Origin: CBDDFQ01 sp965227035
Lineage (GTDB): Bacteria; Pseudomonadota; Gammaproteobacteria; Burkholderiales; Burkholderiaceae_C
Direction of reading: 5' to 3'
DNA length: 64,000 bases
Assembly: GCA_965227035.1 (NCBI GenBank)
Contig: OZ245724.1
Coordinates: forward strand, 1,860,001 to 1,924,000
The notes under the pieces: generated by a model
Told to the model about the DNA's origin: nothing
Database searches by the model: none
The model's input: only the letters and a program-made list of their open reading frames with translations
Made by a program: the position numbers and the translations under genes
In this document: piece by piece, positions 8,658 to 15,581 of the stretch
Layout of the letters: every line of letters starts with the position of its first letter
How positions within the stretch are numbered: position 1 is the stretch's first letter

Positions 8658-8691
8658 AGTGCCAGCTATCTGTCAAACCGAGCAATCGAAC

Positions 8692-9153
8692 ATGTCCGAT
8701 CTGGAAACCTTACGCGAGACCTTACGTAGCATCCTCAACGAGGGAGGAATCAATGACGCGCTCGCTTTTTTGAACAAGCGTGTAGATCATCGTTTCAGCG
8801 CCATCTATCGGCTCGACGGCAGCAATCTCCGAATGGTGCATTTCTACGATCGCGAAGGCACCGACCAGCCGCTGGAGGTTTTGAAGGTCGTGCCGTTCAA
8901 ACACAGTCTGTGTCACCTGGCAGTGCGCGACGGCGAGTTCGACACGCAGGACGCGCGCCTCGATCCGGAAGTTTCTCCATCGGGATTTCGCCGCGTGATG
9001 ATCAGCTACGTCGGTTTCCCGCTGGTCAAACCGAACGGCGAGTTGTACGGCACCTTCTGCCATTTCGATCTGGTGCCGCGCGAGGTGAGCGAGGAAGAAA
9101 TCGAGTTTCTAGGCGTTGCCGTCGAAGTTCTGCAAGGCTACATTTCGGCTTGA
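8692..9153 (+). CDS. GAF-domain protein
   Basis: A 153-residue protein that is essentially one GAF domain (about residues 12-150): helix TLRSILNEGGINDALAFLN, strands FSAIYRLDGSNLRMVHFYDR, the loop CHLAVRDGEFDTQDARLD, and the final strands GELYGTFCHFDLVP. The ATG at 8692 is preferred to an upstream GTG at 8641 that overlaps the receiver gene. GAF domains bind small ligands or chromophores; a Cys occurs in the SLCHLAV segment, but nothing proves a bound pigment. It probably shares a transcript with the receiver gene and may sense a signal for the adjacent two-component system. Confidence 0.85.
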   Translation: MSDLETLRETLRSILNEGGINDALAFLNKRVDHRFSAIYRLDGSNLRMVHFYDREGTDQPLEVLKVVPFKHSLCHLAVRDGEFDTQDARLDPEVSPSGFRRVMISYVGFPLVKPNGELYGTFCHFDLVPREVSEEEIEFLGVAVEVLQGYISA

Positions 9154-9166
9154 CCGTCTGGTCAAG

Positions 9167-10144
9167 TCACTCCTGCTTGGCGCCGGTCTCTTTAACCACC
9201 TTCGCCCACTTCGCAAGCTCTGCCTTCTGATAAGCAGGGAACTGTTTGGGCTGAATATCCGAAGGCTCGAATCCCAAGGCCGCCAGTTGCTCTTTCATGT
9301 CGGGCTGCGACATGATTGCTGCGGTGTCGGCAGACAGCTTGTCGACGATGTTTGCGGGTGTGCCCTTTTGCACCCAGATGGCAACCCAGGTCGAATCTTC
9401 GAAACCGGGGAAACCGGCTTCTGCAATAGTGGGTACATCGGGCAGAATTTTCGTTCGCGTGCTGCTGGTTACTGCAAGCGCCCTCACCTTTCCGCCTTTG
9501 ACCAACTGCACAGCAGCAGGCAAGGCAACGCTCGCCATTTCGACTTGCCCTCCAGCAACCGCCGCAACTGCAGGAGACGCACCGCTATAAGGCACGTGTG
9601 TCACAGGCACCTTGGCGAGTGACTTGAACAGATACTCGCCAGACAACTGCGGCGTGGTGCCCAAACCTGGCGAGCCGTAGTTCATCGGTTTGGTTTTCGC
9701 GAGGTCGACTGCTGCACGCAAAGTCGTCGCGGGCAACTGGTTGCTCCCGATGATCAGGTTGGGAGTGGACGCAAGCACGGCCACCGGAATGAAATCGTTT
9801 TCTGCGTCATAGCCGGGGTTCGACATGATGCTCGGGCTCACGGTGAATCCGCTGGAGCTGATCAGCACCGAGTACCCGTCCGGTGCTGCTCTTGCCGCCG
9901 TCGTGATCGACAACACGCTACCCGCTCCCGGCCGGTTTTCGACGATGACCGGTTTGCCCCAGGCGGTGCTCAGCTTTTGAGCGAGCAAGCGACCGATGAC
10001 GTCTTGTGGACTTCCGACCGATGCGGTGATGAACCTGACTGTCTTGTTCGGATAAGCATCCTGGCTCATCGTGTGGAATGGCGCGATCGCAGCCAGAGTT
10101 CCGAGAAGAAACGAAACTACACGTCTTGTGGTCAAGGTGTTCAT
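9167..10144 (-). CDS. Bug/TctC-family periplasmic solute-binding protein
   Basis: A 325-residue Bug protein: signal peptide about 1-28 (FLLGTLAAIAPFHTMSQ), then the signature VRFITASVGSPQDVIGRLLAQKL and VIVENRPGAGS, a conserved DGYSVL strand and VPTIAEAGFPGFE near the C-terminal lobe. The usual GGxxD reads GSPQD, so the carboxylate loop is altered. The ATG has GGAG upstream. It is the last gene of the nine-gene minus-strand operon that begins at 17950, next to a complete ABC importer, so the operon carries two unrelated binding proteins. Bug proteins usually feed TTT transporters; no tctA/tctB genes are present here. Confidence 0.9.
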   Translation of the reverse strand: MNTLTTRRVVSFLLGTLAAIAPFHTMSQDAYPNKTVRFITASVGSPQDVIGRLLAQKLSTAWGKPVIVENRPGAGSVLSITTAARAAPDGYSVLISSSGFTVSPSIMSNPGYDAENDFIPVAVLASTPNLIIGSNQLPATTLRAAVDLAKTKPMNYGSPGLGTTPQLSGEYLFKSLAKVPVTHVPYSGASPAVAAVAGGQVEMASVALPAAVQLVKGGKVRALAVTSSTRTKILPDVPTIAEAGFPGFEDSTWVAIWVQKGTPANIVDKLSADTAAIMSQPDMKEQLAALGFEPSDIQPKQFPAYQKAELAKWAKVVKETGAKQE

Positions 10145-10165
10145 GAATTTGTCTCCGGAATTTTT

Positions 10166-10930
10166 TCAGACATAACGCCACTTGAGAATCCATCGCTCGA
10201 ACCACTGCAGTGCGATAGAAGTCACGAAACCGATCAGTCCTAGCATGATCACGCCGGCATACAGATCGGGCGTTTTGAAGGAGCGCTGCGCAAGCAGAAT
10301 GTTTTGTCCGAGGCCGGGAAGCGATGCCTGCATTTCGGTGACGACGGCAAGAATCAAGGCAATCGCAAGACCGACTTTCGCGCCGGCAAGGATGTCGGGC
10401 AACGCACTTGGCAAGCTGATTTTGAAGAAGCGTTCGCGCCAGCTCATTTGCAGCACGGCAGACACTTCCACAAGTCTTGGACTCACAGCGCCGAAGCCCT
10501 GAACGCTTGCCAGAAGAACAGGCCAAACCGAGCCGAACGCAATGACCGCTGTCGACATCGTCGACGAGAGACCGAAAGCAAGAATAGCCACCGGGATGAT
10601 GGCCGAAGCCGGCAGTGGCCGCATGAACTCGAGAATCGGGCCGAGCATGGCGCGTGCGATCGGAGAGCTGGCGATCATCGCGCCCAGCACGATTCCTGCG
10701 ACTGACGCGACGAGCCATCCCCATGCCATTCGCGAAAGGGTAGAGCCGAGCGGCTCCCAGATTTGCCCTTCGGATAACTGCCGCCACAGCGCTTCCAGCG
10801 TGCGTGATGGCGACGGGAAAAACAATGGCGAAATAACGTTGGTAGACGACATCAACTGCCACACCAGCAACAGGCCGATCGCGAACGCGACCGCACCGAT
10901 GCGCAACCACCAGGTATTCGCGCGGGTCAT
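10166..10930 (-). CDS. ABC transporter permease, SsuC/TauC-like (second copy)
   Basis: A 254-residue inner-membrane permease with about six helices and the BPD_transp_1 coupling segment EVSAVLQMSWRERFFKISLPSALPDILAG (EAA loop, about residues 150-178). The ATG at 10930 overlaps the stop of the preceding permease by four bases (ATGA). With the upstream permease it would form the heterodimeric channel of a taurine/sulfonate/nitrate-type importer, energised by the ATPase encoded two genes upstream and fed by the NMT1-like protein at 13834. The substrate is presumably that of the molybdenum hydroxylase in the same operon. Confidence 0.9.
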   Translation of the reverse strand: MTRANTWWLRIGAVAFAIGLLLVWQLMSSTNVISPLFFPSPSRTLEALWRQLSEGQIWEPLGSTLSRMAWGWLVASVAGIVLGAMIASSPIARAMLGPILEFMRPLPASAIIPVAILAFGLSSTMSTAVIAFGSVWPVLLASVQGFGAVSPRLVEVSAVLQMSWRERFFKISLPSALPDILAGAKVGLAIALILAVVTEMQASLPGLGQNILLAQRSFKTPDLYAGVIMLGLIGFVTSIALQWFERWILKWRYV

Positions 10931-11685
10931 GCCGACGCTCCTTTGGCCGCCATGCCGGGCCAGCGTTGTACAAGCACCTGAGATGCTTTGCTCACTGCCC
11001 ATCCAATCAGGCCGATCCAGATGAGTTGCGCGTACATCTGATCGAAGCGCTGCGCCTGTTGCGACGACATCATCGCGAAGCCGAGACCGCGCGGGTTGAT
11101 CACGATTTCGACCGTCACCGCGACGATCAGCGCAATGCCCAAAGCAAGCTGCAAGCCGACTGCGATCATGCCGAGCGCCGCAGGAAGCACGATCTTGAAT
11201 GTGCGTGCGAACGAAGACATTTCGAGCGCGTCCGCCACTTCCAGCAAGCGAGGATCGATAGCGCGCACCGCGGCCGTGGTCACCAGCAACACAGGCCAGA
11301 AGCTCGCGAAAGCAACGACCAAAGCTTCCAGCGACACGCCGAAGCCGAACAGCAGAAGCGCTAGCGGAATGAGAGCGACCGATGGCACCGGACGCATTGC
11401 ATCGACCGTGGGTCCGACGATTCTTTCGACGCGCGGCATCAGGCCCAACACGATGCCAAGGATGAGTCCGAGCGCGGCGGCGAGTCCAAAACCGAGCGCT
11501 GCCGCTTCCAGCGTTTCGACCGTCGAACGAAGGATCGATCGGTCAACCATGCCCGCGTAGAACGCCTGCGCAACATCGAAAGGTCGGGACAAAGATTCGA
11601 GTTTGAGAGACTGCACATGCCAGATGGCCTCCCAGGCCACGAGCAGAAAAATCGGGATGACGAAGCCCAGCCAGCGCTTGCCCAT
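10927..11685 (-). CDS. ABC transporter permease, SsuC/TauC-like (first copy)
   Basis: A 252-residue permease with a first helix at residues 6-20 (FVIPIFLLVAWEAIW) and the EAA loop EVADALEMSSFARTFKIVLPAALGMI near 145-170. The ATG at 11685 overlaps the ATPase stop by one base; a TTG one codon upstream is the alternative. It is similar in plan but not identical to the second permease downstream, which it overlaps by four bases. The pair suggests a heterodimeric membrane channel, a less common layout than the usual homodimeric SsuC/TauC type. Confidence 0.9.
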   Translation of the reverse strand: MGKRWLGFVIPIFLLVAWEAIWHVQSLKLESLSRPFDVAQAFYAGMVDRSILRSTVETLEAAALGFGLAAALGLILGIVLGLMPRVERIVGPTVDAMRPVPSVALIPLALLLFGFGVSLEALVVAFASFWPVLLVTTAAVRAIDPRLLEVADALEMSSFARTFKIVLPAALGMIAVGLQLALGIALIVAVTVEIVINPRGLGFAMMSSQQAQRFDQMYAQLIWIGLIGWAVSKASQVLVQRWPGMAAKGASA

Positions 11686-12488
11686 CAATGCTCCAGCAGC
11701 CCATGCAGGCGATGACGCAACTCCAGGAAGCGCGGCATTTCTTTGGTCGAAAGCTGTGTTCTGGGTCGAGGCATGGCAACGTCCACGTCTTCGAGGATCC
11801 TCCCCGGATTGGCGCCAAGCACTACGACACGATCGCCAAGGTAAATGGCTTCTTCGAGATCGTGTGTGATGAACACGACCGTGGTGCCGTGAATCGCCGC
11901 GAGACCTGCCACTTCATCCTGAAGGTTCTGCCGGGTGATCGCGTCCAGGGCACCGAAGGGCTCATCCATCAGCAATAAAGATGGCTTCTGCGCGAGGCAT
12001 CGTGCAATCTGCACACGCTGCTGCATACCGCCCGAAAGCTGATGCGGATACTTGTCGATGGCGTGTGCGAGACCGGTTGTTTTGGCCAACGCAGCGATTC
12101 GATCGCCACGCTCTTCCTTGGCGACTCCGCACGCTTCCAGCGACAGCGCAATGTTTCCGGCGACCGTTCGCCACGGCAGCAAGGCACGGCCGTAATCCTG
12201 GAACACGATGGCGCGATCGCGAGATGGTTTCGTGACTCGCTCGCCGTTGAAGGTAACTGTCCCGGAAGTGGGCGGCAGAAGGCCGGCCAGCAAACGAAGA
12301 AGGGTTGTCTTGCCGCAGCCGGACGGACCCACGATGCAGAGAAACTCTCCCGCGTTCGCGTGAAAGTTGAGGCGGTCGATCACGACCTTGCCCGCAAACT
12401 CGACAGACAAATCTTTCACGGCAATGGCCGGCGCCGCGACCGCGCGAACGGCCGAAGCTTCAGTCGGCGAGTTATTCATGGATGACAT
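11685..12488 (-). CDS. ABC transporter ATP-binding protein, SsuB/TauB-like
   Basis: A 267-residue ATPase: Walker A GPSGCGKTT, Q-loop VFQDYGRALLPWRTV, signature LSGGMQQRVQIARCL, Walker B LLLMDEPFGALD, H-loop VFITHDLEEA. The open frame continues far upstream through the FAD-subunit gene, but homology begins only after the ATG at 12488 (or 12479), which lies five bases after the FAD-subunit stop. It powers the two permeases that follow. The tight packing with molybdenum-hydroxylase subunits indicates that uptake and oxidation of one compound are co-regulated. Confidence 0.93.
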   Translation of the reverse strand: MSSMNNSPTEASAVRAVAAPAIAVKDLSVEFAGKVVIDRLNFHANAGEFLCIVGPSGCGKTTLLRLLAGLLPPTSGTVTFNGERVTKPSRDRAIVFQDYGRALLPWRTVAGNIALSLEACGVAKEERGDRIAALAKTTGLAHAIDKYPHQLSGGMQQRVQIARCLAQKPSLLLMDEPFGALDAITRQNLQDEVAGLAAIHGTTVVFITHDLEEAIYLGDRVVVLGANPGRILEDVDVAMPRPRTQLSTKEMPRFLELRHRLHGLLEH

Positions 12489-12493
12489 GCGAT

Positions 12494-13309
12494 TCAATGG
12501 TTTCCCGATGCTGCTAATGCTTTCTCGACCGCACGTTTTGTGATCACGCCGACTAGATTCGCCCGATATTCCGCAGACGCATGCATGTCGGCGTTCAAGT
12601 CGGAAGCGTCGACTTCTATTCCGTCGAGGGCGGCAGCCGAGAAGTTCTTGTCGAGTGCCGCTTCGAACTCGGGAAGCCGAACCGCGCCCGACCCTGCGCC
12701 GGTTACTGCTACTCGCACCTTGCCCGCAAAGTCCGCCACATAAACCCCGACCAGCGCGAAACGCGACGCCGGATGACGAAACTTGACGTAGGCGGAACGA
12801 GAAGGAACCTTGAACTCGACTGCAGTGACCAGCTCGTTCGTGTCTAACGCGGTCGTGAACATGCCAAGAAAGAAATCGTCGGCCTTGACGGTTCGTGTCG
12901 ATGTAGTCACCACGGCATCGAGAGCCAGCAACGCAGCTGGCCAATCTGCAGCGGGATCGTTGTTGGCGATAGAGCCGCCTATCGTGCCCATCTGCCGCAC
13001 CATCGGATCGCCGATGTGATTCGCCATATCGACCAGCGATGCAAGCGTCTTCGCTATGTCGGCCGACTCGGCCACCGACGCATGGGTCGTCATTGCACCG
13101 ATTCGTACCGATGCGCCACTGACGACCGAAATACCCGTGAGCTCCTCGATATGCCGGAGATCGACGAGGCATTCCGGTTGCGCCAGCCGAAGCTTTAGCG
13201 AAGCCAGGAGAGTTTGCCCGCCGGCCAGGAATTTGGCGTCGCCGTACTGGCCCAGCTTGGCCACTGCATCGGCCACCGTTTCGGCACGTTGAAATTCGAA
13301 TGAATACAC
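12494..13309 (-). CDS. Molybdenum hydroxylase FAD-binding subunit (CoxM/CutM-like)
   Basis: A 271-residue medium subunit of the xanthine dehydrogenase/CO dehydrogenase family. The N-terminal FAD domain has FLAGGQTLLASLKLRL (about 31-46) and TIGGSIANNDPAADWPAALLAL (about 107-128), the two FAD-contact motifs, and the CO-dehydrogenase-type C-terminal domain follows (about 165-265). It passes electrons from the [2Fe-2S] subunit encoded just upstream to an acceptor. Spacing is 11 bases from the small-subunit stop and five bases to the ATPase start. The large subunit is separated from it by three genes, an unusual order. Confidence 0.92.
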   Translation of the reverse strand: MYSFEFQRAETVADAVAKLGQYGDAKFLAGGQTLLASLKLRLAQPECLVDLRHIEELTGISVVSGASVRIGAMTTHASVAESADIAKTLASLVDMANHIGDPMVRQMGTIGGSIANNDPAADWPAALLALDAVVTTSTRTVKADDFFLGMFTTALDTNELVTAVEFKVPSRSAYVKFRHPASRFALVGVYVADFAGKVRVAVTGAGSGAVRLPEFEAALDKNFSAAALDGIEVDASDLNADMHASAEYRANLVGVITKRAVEKALAASGNH

Positions 13310-13320
13310 GACGATCCCTT

Positions 13321-13812
13321 TTATGCGTGAGCTTTATCGAGTGCGTGCTCGTGCGAACGCCCCGCACACATGGCCACTGCCTTGACGATGTTCTCGTAGC
13401 CGGTGCATCTGCACAGGTTGCCTTCGAGTCCTTCGCGAATCTGTGAGTCGGTCGCATTTGGAATGCGCCTGAGCAAATCGATGCTGCTCATGACCATGCC
13501 CGGCGTGCAGAATCCGCATTGCAATCCGTGGCACTCACGAAAAGCCTGCTGCATCGGATGAAGTGTGCCGTCTGAGCCTGCGATGCCCTCGATAGTCGTG
13601 ACCGTGCCGCCGCTGACCTGCACCGCCAGGACGTTGCACGACTTGATCGCCTTGCCATCGAGATGCACTGTGCAGGCGCCGCACTGCGCCGTATCGCATC
13701 CGCGATGGCACCCCTTGAGACCCAAGGTGTCGCGAAGCAGATCGGACAGCAAGGTCCGCTCTTCCACATCGCGCACGATTTCTTTTTTATTGACGACAAA
13801 CTTCACTTGCAT
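13321..13812 (-). CDS. Molybdenum hydroxylase [2Fe-2S] subunit (CoxS-like)
   Basis: A 163-residue iron-sulfur subunit with both clusters complete: the plant-ferredoxin-type site CHRGCDTAQCGACTVHLDG with its fourth Cys in IKSC, and the C-terminal site CGFCTPGM plus NLCRCTGY. The ATG at 13812 has AGAGG upstream; the GTG one codon earlier is less likely. Electrons run from the molybdopterin site of the large subunit through these clusters to FAD. The intact cysteines argue that the enzyme is functional. No cofactor-insertion gene (xdhC or mocA type) lies in the window. Confidence 0.94.
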   Translation of the reverse strand: MQVKFVVNKKEIVRDVEERTLLSDLLRDTLGLKGCHRGCDTAQCGACTVHLDGKAIKSCNVLAVQVSGGTVTTIEGIAGSDGTLHPMQQAFRECHGLQCGFCTPGMVMSSIDLLRRIPNATDSQIREGLEGNLCRCTGYENIVKAVAMCAGRSHEHALDKAHA

Positions 13813-13833
13813 CACGAACCTCTAGATTTAGGT

Positions 13834-14763
13834 TTAGCGCAGGACCATGCGACTCACGTCCATGGGCTTGTTCAGATAACCGACGTCACGCGCGTACTTC
13901 ACCCAGATATCCAGGTCGGCCACATTCACCGGCACCGAGAAGGGCAGCAACACGGGCGTCTTGAATCCGAGGTATTTCAATTCGATCGCGCGCGCTTCCT
14001 CGGTGTTGGTCTTGATGAATTCGATCGCTTCGGTCAACGATTCGCGGAATGCAGGAATTGCTTTGGGGTTCGCATCGCTCCACTGTTTTTGCGCAATCCA
14101 GACGCCGCCCAACATATCGGGATTCACTTCCGACATGTAATCGGCAACCCGATAACCGGTGTTGTCCGCGACGATGCCGGTACGGAAGGGCTCGAGCACT
14201 GCGACTGCGTCCAGGGTGCCGGCCTTCAGCAGATCTTTCATTTGCGGGAACGATGCCTCGACGATGGACACCTTGGACACGGTCGCGCCTTTCTCCTGCA
14301 GCCATTTGCGGAACATCACGTCGCCTGTGCTGCGAAGCCCGGGCACGCCGACGCGTTTGCCTTCGAGGTCTTTTGCGTTTTCGATTTTCACTCCAGTACG
14401 CGCAACGACGCTGAAGATCGGAGGCGTCTTCAGGAATCGGGTGCCGCCTGCTACCGCCACCAGACCGAGGCCTGCATCCGATGCATCGATCAGCACGGTT
14501 GCAGTGCTCGCACCGACGTGCAGGCTGCCCGACATGATCGCTGCCGGAATGTTGGAAATGATCGCGACCTTGGTCAGGCTCACATCGAGACCACGCTTCT
14601 CGAACATGCCCTTGTCCTTGGCAACCAACGCTGGTAACCAGTCACCCGCCGGGATGTAGCCGACGTTCATCTTGGTAGCCTGAGCCATGCTCAAGGTCGA
14701 CACAAGGCTCAGCGTCAAAGCACAAGCCATGGTGGGTATAGAACGCAAGAACTTCTTTAGCAT
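13834..14763 (-). CDS. ABC transporter substrate-binding protein, NMT1/SsuA-like
   Basis: A 309-residue periplasmic binding protein with a signal peptide (MACALTLSLVSTLSMAQA, cleavage near residue 29) and the NMT1-like fold: MNVGYIPAGDWLPALVAKDKGMFEKRGLDV, then a SGSLHVGAST strand and DLEGKRVGVPGLRSTGDVMFRKWL. It has AAGGAG ten bases upstream of the ATG. It is the receptor of the ABC importer at 10166-12488. It lies between the SDR gene and the [2Fe-2S] subunit gene, so transport and oxidation genes are interleaved. Family members carry sulfonates, nitrate, pyrimidine precursors or aromatic acids. Confidence 0.92.
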   Translation of the reverse strand: MLKKFLRSIPTMACALTLSLVSTLSMAQATKMNVGYIPAGDWLPALVAKDKGMFEKRGLDVSLTKVAIISNIPAAIMSGSLHVGASTATVLIDASDAGLGLVAVAGGTRFLKTPPIFSVVARTGVKIENAKDLEGKRVGVPGLRSTGDVMFRKWLQEKGATVSKVSIVEASFPQMKDLLKAGTLDAVAVLEPFRTGIVADNTGYRVADYMSEVNPDMLGGVWIAQKQWSDANPKAIPAFRESLTEAIEFIKTNTEEARAIELKYLGFKTPVLLPFSVPVNVADLDIWVKYARDVGYLNKPMDVSRMVLR

Positions 14764-14813
14764 CGTCGTCTCCTTGTTGATTTAAAAATTCGGTCTCGTA
14801 AATTTGGATTGGG

Positions 14814-15581
14814 TCACCAAGCCGTGTGGCCGCCATCGGCTGCGAACACGCTGCCGGTGCTGAACGAGCTGTCGTCGCTCACCAGAAACACCAGCATCTG
14901 CGCGACCTCTTCCGGTTGCGCAAAACGGGGCTGAAGTTGCCGGCCGGTCAACTTGTCGATCAACGCTGTCGATGACGCTTCGTCCATTCCGCGCAGCAAG
15001 GATTGCGACATTGCGGTGTCCATGCCGCCCGGGCAGACCACGTTGCAACGTACATGCGGCGCGAGTTCGGTTGCGACGGCCCGCGTCAGTCCGATTACTG
15101 CTGCTTTCGATGCGCAGTACGCGGTCATCATCGGCAGCGCGACCATTGCGCCGACCGAGGCCACGTTCACGATGGATCCCTTGCCCGAAGCGCGCAATGC
15201 GTCGGCCATGACTTGAATCGCGAGCAGTTGCGAATAGCAGTTCACGTGCATCACGCGATCGAAGCTCTCTTGCGTGATGTCGGACAAATGACCCGCGCCG
15301 AGGACTCCCGCCACGTTGCACAAGCCATCGACTCCGACGAAGGCTTTCATTGCGAGCGCAAGGAGTTCCTTGTGCGTCGAGGCATCGGTCACATCGCCGA
15401 CGACGCTGACGACTTGTGCGCCGTCCGACTGCACTTGGCGGACCGTGTCACCCAACGTGGCTGCATCTATGTCGGTCAAGGCGAGTTGAGCGCCTTCACG
15501 CGCCATTGCAATGGCAGTGGCGCGACCCAGGCCACTACCGGCCCCGGTGATCGCAACTGTTCTGCCTTCGAGTTTTTTCAT
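14814..15581 (-). CDS. Short-chain dehydrogenase/reductase (SDR)
   Basis: A 255-residue classical SDR: cofactor motif TGAGSGLGRA, NNAG-equivalent CNVAGVLG, catalytic Ser in VNVASVGAM and the YxxxK pair in YCASKAAV. The Asp after the second strand (LTDID) predicts NAD(H) over NADP(H). The C-terminus FAADGGHTAW is the typical ending of a gluconate/3-oxoacyl reductase-type SDR. The ATG overlaps the stop of the large molybdenum subunit by four bases (ATGA), so the two are translationally coupled. It probably oxidises an alcohol or dihydrodiol intermediate; the substrate is unknown. Confidence 0.93.
   Translation of the reverse strand: MKKLEGRTVAITGAGSGLGRATAIAMAREGAQLALTDIDAATLGDTVRQVQSDGAQVVSVVGDVTDASTHKELLALAMKAFVGVDGLCNVAGVLGAGHLSDITQESFDRVMHVNCYSQLLAIQVMADALRASGKGSIVNVASVGAMVALPMMTAYCASKAAVIGLTRAVATELAPHVRCNVVCPGGMDTAMSQSLLRGMDEASSTALIDKLTGRQLQPRFAQPEEVAQMLVFLVSDDSSFSTGSVFAADGGHTAW

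Noticed and set aside
11685..13457. 590-residue fusion of unknown sequence with the ABC ATPase
   Set aside because: The upstream half overlaps the FAD subunit gene in a different frame; only the part after 12488 has ATPase motifs.
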